The notes: a model not told the origin generated them from the sequence alone. 64,000 nucleotides of DNA from Heracleum sosnowskyi (GCA_030848705.1 CM061240.1:23641001-23705000); one strand, 5' to 3'. Positions 44,558-54,904 are shown, numbered from the stretch's first letter. Made by a program: numbers and translations.

Positions 44558-47500
44558 ATGGCAAACACGCGAAGAACAACTCGAGCTTCTGAAGAACTTC
44601 CTATCACCTCCGGGGCTGATACTCATGGAAGTCAACCACCACCAATTACCAGCACTGAAGGGACGAATATCCCCACCAACACTCAAGGACCAGAGATCCC
44701 AATTGAAGGGACGAATCCCCTGCAGGTGGTCATTCATGGATCTAATCCACAAGAGACCACTCACCAGCAAGCAATCACAACCTCCCCACTACTCATGAGT
44801 GCCCCGAGGGGCCTTCAACTACACACTACTGATCTCCCTCAATATGTGAATCAGACCCTGGGGATGCCTACCCATACCAGGCCCCCTCGACCCCCGGTGG
44901 GCGGTAGTGGTACCACTCTAGTACACCATGAGGCTTACGTGCCCCCTTATGTCCAAGGTTTGGAACCCCTGAACCGACAAACCCAAACTCTTCAAATGTT
45001 TCGAGACGATTTCTCTGGGCCTTACACTGAGGATGAAAATTATAATACTGATGATGACTATCCCCCGCGAAGGAGACGTTCTGCAAACAAGGAGCCAACC
45101 ACTCAGGAAAGGATTGCAGCCCATGAGGCAGAGGTTGCAAAACTCAAAAAGAAGTTAGAGGAAGAAGAGGCTGCAAGAGCAGCCGGGAAGACTCCGGTAA
45201 TTAATCTGGATCCTACTCCTCCGAGATCCAGAAGGGTTGAAATCCCAAGAGGAGATCCTACTGTATTGTTGCCCCTAGGAGATCCTGACGATCCTACACC
45301 ACCCTTCACACAAGAGATAATGAAAGCCACTATATCCAGGAAGTTTAAAATGCCAACCATTAAAACTTATGATGGAACGGGAGATCCCGTAAATCATGTA
45401 AGAACCTTCTCAAATGCACTGCTGTTGCAGCCTGCCAATGACGCTGCAAAGTGTAGGGCGTTTCCACAAACCCTAGCAGGTATGGCTCAACGTTGGTATA
45501 GTCGCCTTCCGCCCAATTCTATTGGATCCTTCAAGGAGCTGAGTAAGGCATTCATCAATCAATTTGTTAGTGGGAAGATACACGAGAAAAGTTCCGCCTC
45601 TCTTATGGGGATTAGACAAGGCAAGAATGAAACATTGAGAGAATACTTGAGTAGATTCATTAAGGAGGCTATAAAAGTCCCAGATTTGGAAGATAAAGTG
45701 GCTATGATAGCCCTACAGCAAGGAACTACCGATGACCACTTCAGGAGGTCTTTGGCTAAGCATCCCCCCGAAAACATGTTGTCACTACAAGATAGAGCTG
45801 GAAAATACATCAAAGCTGAGGAGAGCATGAGAAAGTATGAGCCCATTGCTACTGGCAATGGAAATTCAAAGAAGAGAAAGGATACTCAAGAGTATGATGC
45901 AAGAGAGAAGTATCCTAGGACATCAAAGGATTCTGATTCACCACCCAAGAAGAACAATTTTGGGCCTAAGTTTACGGAGTATGCAAGATTGAATGCTCCT
46001 AGGAGCCAAATTCTGATGGAGATTGCAAAGGAAGAAGACCTTAAATGGCCAAAGCCTATGAGGGCCGATGTGTCAAAAAGAAATCAAAACCAATACTGCC
46101 GGTTTCACAAAGAAGTTGGCCACGAGACAGATGACTGCAGGCAACTGAAAGATGAAATTGAGTTCTTGATTCGAAGAGGAAAGCTTGGTAAGTACACCAA
46201 AGATGGAAACCAGGGAAGTCAGAGAGGAAATTATGAAAGGAAAGACTACGATAGACGGGACAATGATCAAGACCGAAATCCCAAGCCCCGAGGGCCTGTC
46301 ATCAATATGATATTTGGAGGGCCAACTGCTGCCGGACCTTCCAGAAACTCGAGAAAAGCTTATGCCCGTGAGGTAATGACTGTGGTTGGAGAAGCACCGA
46401 AGCGTGCCAAGACTGAAGTATCCTTGAATTTTGATGATTCTGATCTTGAGGGAGTGAAATTTCCCCATGATGACCCTCTGGTCATAGTACCTGTGATGGG
46501 GAATTCTGAAACGAAGAGAGTTCTTGTTGACAATGGAGCTTCAGTGGACATCTTATTCCATGATGCTTTCATCAAAATGGGTTACACTGATTCCCAGCTA
46601 ACACCCTCAAACATGCCCATATATGGATTCAATGGAGTAGAATCGAAGGTAGAAGGCACGATTCAACTCCCCATGACAATGGGACAAGGTTCAAAGACGT
46701 CTACTCAAATGCTGAATTTCATAGTTATCAAAGCGACTTCAACCTACAATGCAATTCTGGGAAGAACGGGTCTTCATGCATTCAAGGCTGTTGCCTCATC
46801 TTATCATTTGAAGATCAAGTTCCCCACCAGAAATGGAATTGGCGAAGAGAAAGGCGATCAGAAAATGGCTAGAAGTTGTTATGTAGCCGCGTTGAGGCCT
46901 GATGGAGTTGGGGGGCAGGTTCTCCCAATTGAGGACATGGACATCAGAAACGATGAAGAAAGAAGAGGAAAGCCAGCTGAGGATCTTGTTCCCATTCCCT
47001 TGATCCCAGAAGAACCAGACAAGGTCACCTACATTGGAGCTCTACTACCTGAATCTATGAAAAGCAAGTTGACATCCTTTCTTCAAGAAAACAGCGATGT
47101 ATTTGCTTGGACAACAGCTGATATGCCAGGGATTGATCCCCAATTGATAACCCACAAATTGAATGTGGATCCTGAAAGGAAGACAGTGAAACAAAAGAAA
47201 AGAAATTTTGCTCCAGAAAGACAAGAAGCCATCAAGCAGGAGGTAGAAAAACTCTTGGAAGCAGGCTTCATTGAAGAAATTCAGTTCCCTGAATGGTTGG
47301 CTAACCTAGTGATGGTCAAGAAGGCTAATGGAAAGTGGAGAATGTGTGTAGACTTCACCGACTTGAATGATGCATGTCCCAAGGATTGTTTTCCCTTACC
47401 GAGGATTGATGCTTTGATAGATGCCACTGCTGGGCACGAGATGTTAAGTTTCATGGATGGCTTCAGTGGATACAACCAAATCAAGATGCACCAGGACGAC

Positions 47501-50221
47501 ATCTCCAAGGTATCGTTCATCACCGACTTTGGTGTTTTCTGTTATTTGGTAATGGCATTTGGACTTAAGAATGCAGGGGCAACATACCAAAGATTGGTGA
47601 ACAAGATTTTTGAACCACTAATTGGTAAAACAATGGAAGTTTATGTGGACGACATGCTAGTCAAGAGCCTCGACAAGGCAGACCATATAAAGCATCTTCG
47701 AGAAGCATTTGAAGTGCTGAAGCACCACAAGATGATGTTAAACCCAGCGAAGTGTGCCTTCGGGGTTGGCTCAGGAAAGTTTTTAGGTCTGATGGTCTCC
47801 AAGAGGGGAATCGAAGCTAACCCCGACAAGATCAAGGCAATCCTAGACATGGAACCACCCAAGTCTGTTAAGGATGTGCAGAAATTGACAGGAAGAGTTG
47901 CAGCTTTGGGAAGATTCATCTCCAAGTCAGGAGAAAAATGCTTACCTTTTTTCAAAGCACTCAAGAATGTGAAAACTTTCGAGTGGACACCTGAAAGCCA
48001 AGAAGCCTTTGAGGCCCTGAAGAAATACATGGCTGAAGCACCACTATTGGCAAAACCAAAGCCAGGAGAAATCCTCTATCTGTACTTGGCAGTATCCGAC
48101 ACTGCCCTTGGAGCTGTTTTGGTAAAGGAAGAATTGAAGGTTCAGAAACCCATTTACTATGTGAGTAAGATCCTGCATGGGGCAGAAATAAACTACTCTA
48201 CCATAGAGAAGTTTGCCTTAGCCTTGATAATGGCCTCAAGAAAGCTACGTCCGTACTTTCAGGCGCACAAGATAGAGGTTTTGACTAATCAACCTCTAAG
48301 GAACATTCTGCACAGCCCTCAGGTTAGTGGAAGGTTGATCAAATGGGCTATTGAGTTGGGGGAATTTGATATCAAGTATAAGCCTCGTACGGCCATTAAA
48401 GCTCAAGCACTCGCTGACTTCATGGTTGAATGTACCATTGACAACCAAGAAGTCGGGGGGCAGGAGGTAGTAGTGGAAGATAGCAAAAATGAAGACATGG
48501 TGTCCAAGGAATGTTGGGTGCTCTATTTTGATGGAGCATCAAAAACAAAATCAAGTGGAGCTGGTTTAGTGCTGCAAAGTCCTGATGGATTCGTAATAGA
48601 GTACGCACTAAAACTTGACTTCCCAACGACAAACAATGAGGCTGAGTATGAAGCTTTAATTGCTGGCTTAGGGCTGGCTAGAGCCCTGAGGGTCAAAACT
48701 CTGAAAGTCTGTGGAGACTCAAGGTTAGTTGTTTCTCAAGTAAATGGAGAATTTGAAGCCAGAGATGAAGTCATGGCTAAGTATCTGAAACTTGTCAAAG
48801 CCATCATGACTCAGTTTGATGAATGCTATGTGGAGCACGTTCCGAGGGAGGAAAATATGAAGGCTGATGCTTTGTCCAAGTTTGCCTCTTCTGAAATTGA
48901 AAATTATGCAGGGAGTGTATACTTCCAAGTCTTAAAAACCCCAAGCATCAACGGAAAGTTGGTAGCACCCATTGGTATTACCAGTTGTTGGATTGATCCG
49001 ATCAAAGCTCATTTAGAAACTGGGTGGCTACCTAATGACACCACAAAAGCACGAAAGTTATACGTCAGAGCACTAAGGTATGCCCTAATTGAGGGAATTC
49101 TATATAAGAAATCTTTTGTTATTCCATACCTGAAGTGTTTGAGACCTCAAGAGGCAAAATTGGCCCTGAAAGAAGTTCATGAAGGGATTTGTGGACAGCA
49201 CTTGGGGGGCAGAGCTTTGGCCCATAAAGTTACTCGTCTAGGTTTCTATTGGCCAAGTATGCTTGCTGATGCAAAAAGTTATGTGAAGAAATGTGAACGG
49301 TGCCAGAAGCATGCACCAGTGGTTAGACAACCACCTGAGATGTTGACATCCGTAAACTCACCTATCCCTTTCGCTATGTGGGGAATGGATATACTTGGGC
49401 CATTTCCAATAGCAAGTGCACAGAGAAAATTTATGATAGTTGCAATTGACTATTTCACTAAGTGGATTGAGGCTAAACCTTTGGCCAAGATAACCACCAA
49501 GCAAGTGATGCACTTCTTTTGGGAGAGTGTGATATGCAGATATGGAATTCCACGAATCCTGGTAACGGACAATGGAACTCAATTCAACAATGACGAGTTC
49601 AAGAAGTATTGTGACGAGAATGATATCAAGTTGCGCTTCACTTCTGTTGCCCATCCTCAGGCAAATGGCCAAGCTGAGGTTGCAAATCGAATTATCCTAG
49701 ATGGACTGAAGAAAAGAGTTGAGCGCTCCAGAAACACTTGGGTAGACGAATTACTCCCCATACTTTGGGCTTACCGTACCACTTGCAAAGTCACTACTGG
49801 GGCAACTCCATTTCTACTAGCTTACGGAGCAGAAGCAGTGGTTCCCTTAGAAATCACTCATGCATCTCCTAGAGTTGAAGCTTATGAGCCAGAGGCGAAT
49901 GAAGAAGGCTTGAGGCTATCTTTAGATCTAATTGACGAAGTTAGAGATGAGGCGAATCCCAAGATAGTTGAACATCAAAAACGAGCATCTTTCTACTACA
50001 ACCTAAGGGTTAAAGAGAGATTCTTTCGTCAAGGGGACTTGGTCCTTAGAAAAATTGAAGCATCTGGAGTTGGACAAAAGGGAAAGTTAGCCCCAAACTG
50101 GGAAGGGCCCTATCGGGTCAAGAATGTGTATGGACGAGGCTCATACAAGCTGGAAACTATGGAAGGGATTGAAGTGCCTAGAACTTGGCATGCTGCAAAC
50201 TTGAAAGTTTATTATGTTTAA
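44558..50221 (+). CDS. Retand-type Gag-Pol polyprotein, intact 1887 codons
   Basis: One uninterrupted ORF starts at the ATG 15 bases past the primer site (MANTRRTTRASEELP). Approximate positions: gag core 265-430 (TYDGTGDPVNHVRTF, AGMAQRWYSRLPPNSIGSF); knuckle-like CRFHKEVGHETDDC near 513; protease near 655 (VLVDNGASVDILF; DNGA for DSGA is seen in related elements); RT 900-1110 with KWRMCVDFTDLNDACPKDCF and catalytic EVYVDDMLVKS near 1027; RNase H about 1165-1290; second RNase H from 1322 (YFDGASKTKSSGAGLVL); integrase from 1540 with HEGICGQHLGGRAL ... CERCQK, MDILGPFP, VTDNGTQFNN and HPQANGQAEVANR; the end is ANLKVYYV. Gag builds particles; Pol copies RNA and integrates the DNA. All catalytic residues I can see are kept, so this copy may be functional. 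Confidence 0.95.
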   Translation: MANTRRTTRASEELPITSGADTHGSQPPPITSTEGTNIPTNTQGPEIPIEGTNPLQVVIHGSNPQETTHQQAITTSPLLMSAPRGLQLHTTDLPQYVNQTLGMPTHTRPPRPPVGGSGTTLVHHEAYVPPYVQGLEPLNRQTQTLQMFRDDFSGPYTEDENYNTDDDYPPRRRRSANKEPTTQERIAAHEAEVAKLKKKLEEEEAARAAGKTPVINLDPTPPRSRRVEIPRGDPTVLLPLGDPDDPTPPFTQEIMKATISRKFKMPTIKTYDGTGDPVNHVRTFSNALLLQPANDAAKCRAFPQTLAGMAQRWYSRLPPNSIGSFKELSKAFINQFVSGKIHEKSSASLMGIRQGKNETLREYLSRFIKEAIKVPDLEDKVAMIALQQGTTDDHFRRSLAKHPPENMLSLQDRAGKYIKAEESMRKYEPIATGNGNSKKRKDTQEYDAREKYPRTSKDSDSPPKKNNFGPKFTEYARLNAPRSQILMEIAKEEDLKWPKPMRADVSKRNQNQYCRFHKEVGHETDDCRQLKDEIEFLIRRGKLGKYTKDGNQGSQRGNYERKDYDRRDNDQDRNPKPRGPVINMIFGGPTAAGPSRNSRKAYAREVMTVVGEAPKRAKTEVSLNFDDSDLEGVKFPHDDPLVIVPVMGNSETKRVLVDNGASVDILFHDAFIKMGYTDSQLTPSNMPIYGFNGVESKVEGTIQLPMTMGQGSKTSTQMLNFIVIKATSTYNAILGRTGLHAFKAVASSYHLKIKFPTRNGIGEEKGDQKMARSCYVAALRPDGVGGQVLPIEDMDIRNDEERRGKPAEDLVPIPLIPEEPDKVTYIGALLPESMKSKLTSFLQENSDVFAWTTADMPGIDPQLITHKLNVDPERKTVKQKKRNFAPERQEAIKQEVEKLLEAGFIEEIQFPEWLANLVMVKKANGKWRMCVDFTDLNDACPKDCFPLPRIDALIDATAGHEMLSFMDGFSGYNQIKMHQDDISKVSFITDFGVFCYLVMAFGLKNAGATYQRLVNKIFEPLIGKTMEVYVDDMLVKSLDKADHIKHLREAFEVLKHHKMMLNPAKCAFGVGSGKFLGLMVSKRGIEANPDKIKAILDMEPPKSVKDVQKLTGRVAALGRFISKSGEKCLPFFKALKNVKTFEWTPESQEAFEALKKYMAEAPLLAKPKPGEILYLYLAVSDTALGAVLVKEELKVQKPIYYVSKILHGAEINYSTIEKFALALIMASRKLRPYFQAHKIEVLTNQPLRNILHSPQVSGRLIKWAIELGEFDIKYKPRTAIKAQALADFMVECTIDNQEVGGQEVVVEDSKNEDMVSKECWVLYFDGASKTKSSGAGLVLQSPDGFVIEYALKLDFPTTNNEAEYEALIAGLGLARALRVKTLKVCGDSRLVVSQVNGEFEARDEVMAKYLKLVKAIMTQFDECYVEHVPREENMKADALSKFASSEIENYAGSVYFQVLKTPSINGKLVAPIGITSCWIDPIKAHLETGWLPNDTTKARKLYVRALRYALIEGILYKKSFVIPYLKCLRPQEAKLALKEVHEGICGQHLGGRALAHKVTRLGFYWPSMLADAKSYVKKCERCQKHAPVVRQPPEMLTSVNSPIPFAMWGMDILGPFPIASAQRKFMIVAIDYFTKWIEAKPLAKITTKQVMHFFWESVICRYGIPRILVTDNGTQFNNDEFKKYCDENDIKLRFTSVAHPQANGQAEVANRIILDGLKKRVERSRNTWVDELLPILWAYRTTCKVTTGATPFLLAYGAEAVVPLEITHASPRVEAYEPEANEEGLRLSLDLIDEVRDEANPKIVEHQKRASFYYNLRVKERFFRQGDLVLRKIEASGVGQKGKLAPNWEGPYRVKNVYGRGSYKLETMEGIEVPRTWHAANLKVYYV

Positions 50222-50534
50222 GTGTGTCCTAATTGGACTCACTATCAGGATAAGTAGAAATAAGGTCGATGAAACCAATCCAAGTTTTTAAACTTGAGGT
50301 AGAAGTAGCATACTATGTAAGGGTTATACCCATTTCTTCAATTTAAATATTCATTCAGCAATTTCAAGAATATTCTACAAAGCATGGCATCTTGATGTTT
50401 ATATGGTTCAAAGTACTAATTAAGTACGCAAACATAAAACATTAAAAGACATGAAGAAAATAAATAACTTTCAATAAAGTTAAAAGTTATGCCCAAAGGC
50501 AGAATTACATAAAATAAATAAAATCTACAGATAG
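50222..50534. other. Intergenic region between convergent genes
   Basis: This 313-bp AT-rich stretch contains aataaa words near 50470-50520 on plus, suitable for 3' end formation of gag-pol. Pol and the antisense gene converge here. The matching spacing in the older Tat element is about 315 bp. Confidence 0.6.
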
Positions 50535-52394
50535 CTATGGTTGAGCACCATCCCCTCCTAGCTCATCCTCAGAAGCCTCCTCCTCACCGGACTCTTCCTC
50601 TCCAGAATCCTCCTCCTCTTCACCAGACTCCTCTTCACCGGAGCTAGATTCCTCTAACTCTTCACCAGGCTGGGAGGCATGTTCAGGATTGAGAATCATG
50701 TCATCCTCATCCATATCATCCACTCCAGCCAAGGCCTTCTCCAACTGATTAGGAGCATGGGGGCTGGGGAAGTCGGAAATAGCAAGGGATCCAGGAATTC
50801 TCCTCGATACCTCAGCCAAAGCCTCATCCCATCCTTGGGTGAACTGGATGGGGAAAAGAAGATCATCATGCTGAGTAATGATCTCCTGATACTCAGCAAA
50901 ATCAAAGTACTCATCAATGATGTGATCCTTCCCCTTCCTTAGCTCGACCAGCTCAGCTTGAGCCTCCAACAGCTCCTTCTCCCTTCGACCCAAGGAAGCT
51001 TTAAGAGAACCAACCTCCACCTGGGCTTGATCATACTTAGCCTTGTTGGCCTCAGAAGATGAGCGCCAGGCTTTGGCTTGAAATAAAGCCCCTTGGAAAT
51101 TGGAATTAGCCTACAAATAAAACATAAGTTAGAAATAATAACTTGGGGCATAAAAAAAAAATGAAAAAAAGAAGCTTACAGCAGCAAAGGCCTGGGCTCC
51201 TGCAGACTCTGCCCCTTCCAGGGTGGAGTTAGAAACAAAATCCTTGTAGTCACAAGGAGTCAATGAATGGTGTGACCATTCAACAGCATGAGCAGACACC
51301 CCCACTATGGTGTCCTTTTTCCTTATCCCCCAGTTGGGGCGCCATACAGAACTCTTAGTTGAGGCCTCGACCTCATCAACCTCAGCCACATGAGGCCTCA
51401 AAATAGCAGGGCCTTGCTCTGTCAGCCTAGGATCCTTCAAGCAAGCCCTATTGATCCTTGTTGTCTGCCCGCCTTCTGGCTCATTCTGCTTGTTGATAAA
51501 CTTAGCAGCTGCAAACAAAAGTCGAGGAAAACAATTGGTATAAGGCAATCTTGATACAACTATAAGAAAATAAGAAAAAGAATTACCCTTTTCAGAAACT
51601 CTTGAAAGTTCCAGAGACTTAAGTAGAAACTCGTCCAGGAGCTCCCAAGCCATGGTGGCATAGTTATCCTTGGTGAGTTCAGCATAGGCAAGGGCCTCCT
51701 CCTCAGTCAGATCTATGTCACCAGGACTACCATCCGAAACTCTACTAAATGAGCTTTGGAATAAGGTGCCCCAGTCCCCTCCATCCCACACCAAATACAT
51801 AAATTCATTTCTCCACTTGGGATTGTTGTCGGGAATGGATTTTGGGTGAAAGATGGGGGGTGTTGTGGGTCGATGACTAATATATACCCAACCCAAAGTT
51901 TTGGAAGAGCTATTTTTAAATTGAAAAATCCTTCTAAAGAGAGCAACAGAAAGAGGGAAATTGTTTTTCAAGCACAAAACAATAAAGCACATAATAAGTC
52001 TCCAAGCATTGGGAGGGAGTTGACAAGGATTGATTCCTACATCAGCTAGAAGTTCAGGAATGAAAGGATGGAATGGGAATGGAACACCTGCGGCCAGGAC
52101 CCCCTTGTAAATGCAAAGAGCATTTGGGCGCCAATGGCAGGAACGATCCCCAGGTTCAGCTAGGACTAACCTATAAGGTGGCCTAATTCTATACATATTC
52201 TTGTAATTAGCAATTGCATCAGCATCATTAAATCTGTTGCTATGGTTAAATGAATCTAAATGCGACACTGAGGGATATACATCACTACGTTCTAATATCA
52301 TATCTTGCAAAGACATAGTGGGAGAACGAATGATGATACCTCTTTTGGACGCTTGATTCATTTTCTGAAGACGGCTAGCAGAACGATCGGCCAT
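50535..52394 (-). CDS. Retand antisense accessory protein, three exons
   Basis: On the minus strand the exons are 52394-51587, 51508-51180 and 51110-50535. Introns of 78 and 69 bp have GT...AG ends; the spliced length of 1713 bases equals 571 codons. The protein starts MADRSASRLQKMNQASKRG. It carries the conserved part seen in Tat antisense proteins (GVPFPFHPFIPELLADVGI, PCQLPPNAWRLIMCF, FRRIFQFKNS, KWRNEFMYLVW). A coiled-coil-like part follows (RREKELLEAQAELVELRKGK), then a strongly acidic Glu/Ser tail (ESSSGEEESGEEEEDS). No signal peptide or membrane segment is seen. The domain is of the putative gypsy-type transposon class. Role is unknown; it could bind RNA, DNA or particle proteins. A TATA-like box lies upstream at 52688-52698. 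Confidence 0.82.
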
Positions 52395-52416
52395 TCTTTA
52401 AATCTTCAACAAAAAC

Positions 52417-52550
52417 TCAGGAAATCTTCTTGGGAAGAATATCAAAACCCAGAAACCTTCTTGGGAAGAATATCAAAACCCAGAAACCTTCTTGGGAAGA
52501 AGATCAAAACCCAGAAACCTTCTTGGGAAGGAGATTGGAACCCAGAAATA
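52417..52550 (-). repeat. 31-bp tandem repeat, about 4.3 copies
   Basis: Units start at 52448, 52479, 52510 and 52541, with a degenerate one at 52417, each carrying ACCTTCTTGGGAAG and atcaaaa. They sit in the presumed 5' leader of the antisense transcript, just upstream of its ATG. Confidence 0.85.
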
Positions 52551-52959
52551 TAAGAACACCGCCACAAAACTCGCCGGAAATCGCCTGACTACGGAGAAAA
52601 AGAGAGAAAAAAGAGAGAAAGACAGTGAGATTTAAGGAAAGAAATTTTTGGAAAGATTCGAGTGGGGAGTAAGAAGTGAAACCTCACTCTTTTATAGGCG
52701 AAGTGACTGGAAACTCAACCAGTTAGGGAAGACTAACCGGTTGCAGCCAGTCAAAGCCCACAATAACTCTTCGGGCTCCTGGAATTAGGGCCCAAAGAGT
52801 TACGAACGATAAAAGACAAGGCCCATGGCCCAAATAAAAGAAAGGCTTAAAAATTTAAAGAGGGCCCAAGGCCCAATATAAAATCAAGGCCCAAAAGGTT
52901 GACAGCTTCGGAAAATTCTAACTTAAAGTTTAGAAATAATTCTAAGGCAATAAAGTGAA
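52551..52959. other. Upstream region of the antisense gene
   Basis: After the leader, the plus strand shows a stretch rich in 'ggccca' (52790-52890: several gggcccaa, aggcccaa), as also seen at 3225-3310 in the older Tat element near its 3' LTR. No ORF is supported. These GGCCCA words resemble plant promoter elements, an inference only. Confidence 0.45.
52688..52698 (-). promoter_or_regulatory. TATA-like box of the antisense gene
   Basis: The minus strand reads CCTATAAAAGA about 300 bases before the antisense ATG. The LTR TATA box lies far away, so an independent antisense promoter is likely. Confidence 0.5.
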
Positions 52960-53960
52960 TTCAAAGTCGAAAATGCCAAAGATCGAGATCGGGGAATTGA
53001 GTTCGAAAATAAACTTGGAAAAGAGATTGAATTATTCGACCTCGTGGCAATATGAGGTCGAAAAAGACCTAGGATTCCTGGTCAAAGAATCTTGGTCGAA
53101 AATAGCTTGAATTCTTGGTCGAAAAATCCTGGTCGAGATTATACCAAAAATCCTTATCGACATTTTCGACCTCGTCCCATTTCCTGGTCGAAAATAGCTT
53201 GGATTCCTGGTCGAAAATTCCTGGTCGAATTCATGCTAAAAATCAAGGTCGACATGTTCAACCTCACTCCACTTCCTAGTCGAAAATGAATACTGGGAAT
53301 GAGATCGAAATAATACTAATTCCTGGTCGAAAATTTGAGGTCGAAAAAGACCTAAACTTTCTGGTCGAAGTGTTCAACCTCAATACTGTTCTATAGATCC
53401 TGCTCGAAAATGCAAAGGAGTGAGGTCGAAATTTTGAGGTCGAATTTGACCTAAAATTCCTGGTCGAAACGTTCGACCTCATTCCAATTCTGGTCGAAGT
53501 TTCTACTCGAAAATGCATAGAGATCCTGATCGAAATTCCAGGTCGAAACAATGCAAAAACCAAGCACGAAAAATCCTATTCGAAAAATAGCTAGAATTCC
53601 TAGTCGACCTTGCCATCCTTTCCTGGTCGATTTCGACCAGGATTCCTGCTCGAATTTACACTGCATCCTGGTCGAACAAACCTGTTCGAAAACGAACTAA
53701 AAGATGAGTTCGACACGTTCGATCTGAAGACAATTTAAGGTCGAAAAACTGAATAAAGTTTCTGGTCGACATTACACGAGGTTGAGGTCGAAACTTTGAG
53801 CTCGAAAATACACTGTAATTCCTGGTCGATGTTGTCGACCTCGTTCCCATTCCAGGTCGAATTCGACCTCGACTCCTGGTCGAAAATGACTTGGAATCCT
53901 GGTCGAAAATGACTTGGATCCCTGGTCAAAATGACCAAATTCCACGACAATTTGAGGTTG
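52960..53960. repeat. GTCGA-rich repeat field in the Retand 3' region
   Basis: About 1 kb is built from short recurring phrases: ttcctggtcgaaaat, gaggtcgaaa, ttcgacctc and aaagacctaa. By eye the word TCGA occurs well over 30 times, spaced mostly 10 to 40 bases apart and in mixed order, so there is no single clean unit. Several overlapping frames on both strands are open only because of the repeats (for example 53276-53563 and 53735-53950 on minus) and are not counted as genes. It lies between the antisense gene and the 3' LTR, the hypervariable region of Tat elements that is known to generate tandem repeats. Confidence 0.85.
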
Positions 53961-54040
53961 AAAAATGCCTTGAAAGATGAAAAATTTCTGGAAAAATATG
54001 AAATAAATTTCTACTAAAATCTCGATTGATTTTCCTAGAA

Positions 54041-54053
54041 ATTGGGGGGCAAA
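54041..54053 (+). other. Polypurine tract of the Retand-type element
   Basis: The attggggggcaaa stretch directly precedes the 3' LTR at 54054 and would prime plus-strand DNA synthesis. Confidence 0.9.
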
Positions 54054-54579
54054 TGATATGGGTTGAAATATAACCCTAGAAATAATTAATGATATATTAA
54101 GTAGACCTAGTTTGGTCAAAGAATTAGGCCCGACAAAAGGCCCGAAACCCTAATTATTTATTAATTTCGTAATTAATAAATAAGGGAAATTATCAGCTCA
54201 TTAAATGAGTCCAAAATATAATAAAATCTTCATAGAAGGATCCAGAATCCCAATCAAATAATATGATGAGTCATAACACTTATCAGATAAGGATAATACT
54301 TGTCTGCCAAGTAATATACTCCTAATCAGTTATCAATTACAAATCTTATCAGTTTAGTCTCCTAAACTTACTCTAAATACAAGGCTTCAGACGCCTATAT
54401 AAGGACCCACGTCCCTCAACCTAGAACTACGTTTTTTGACTTGATTCTCTATACAGCAGAGATACGTAGGCATCTTGTGAGGACCGATTTAGTCCCGAAA
54501 CACAAGAGCAGTCATTAAAGCTTGAACGCTCATAAACCCTAGCATTTAATTTACAAGGTACGTTTTTTAATCCATAACA
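54054..54579 (+). repeat. 3' LTR of the Retand-type element
   Basis: It has the same length as the 5' LTR, with 6 substitutions and no gaps, and is followed by caggg. Confidence 0.96.
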
Positions 54580-54584
54580 CAGGG

Positions 54585-54904
54585 GTCCTGATTTGAGGCA
54601 AGATAATGACAGTCCACTTATAAAAGGAGATTAAGACATGATTAACAATTAAAGATCATCATAGATGTAAACTCTAGATTAAAAAATATCCAAGTCCACA
54701 CGAACAAGGTCCAATTGTTAAATCATGTCATCAACATTCTAAAGATTATGTATATAATTACATACATGGCACAAAGCAGCTACTACTAGTAATAAATGTG
54801 ATAACATGGTTAATATATTTCATAATCCCAGAATCTTTACCATAAAAAAATATCTAAATCTCTGTATCTCTATATAAAATATTAGGTGTAGAAAACATAC
54901 GAAA
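54585..54904. other. CACTA interior after the Retand insertion
   Basis: This AT-rich sequence contains no recognisable gene. On the minus strand it would be intron or 3' sequence of the exons at 54905-55254. Confidence 0.45.

Larger units (their letters stand above)
43999..54579 (+). mobile_element. Ty3/gypsy Tat-Retand retrotransposon, complete, young
   Basis: Two 526-bp LTRs (43999-44524 and 54054-54579) differ at 6 positions. The target duplication caggg flanks both sides (43994-43998 and 54580-54584). The interior has a primer site, an uninterrupted gag-pol (44558-50221), a convergent spliced antisense gene (50535-52394), two repeat arrays and a polypurine tract. All parts expected for a self-sufficient element of this group are present and without visible breaks. 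About 1.1 percent LTR divergence indicates a recent insertion. Confidence 0.95.

Noticed and set aside
52417..52550. CRISPR-like array
   Set aside because: The units are directly adjacent without unique spacers, in a plant retroelement leader.
53092..54119. Several overlapping ORFs on both strands of the GTCGA-rich field
   Set aside because: They are open because the repeat phrases lack stop codons. The translations are repeats of the same short words and not a protein.
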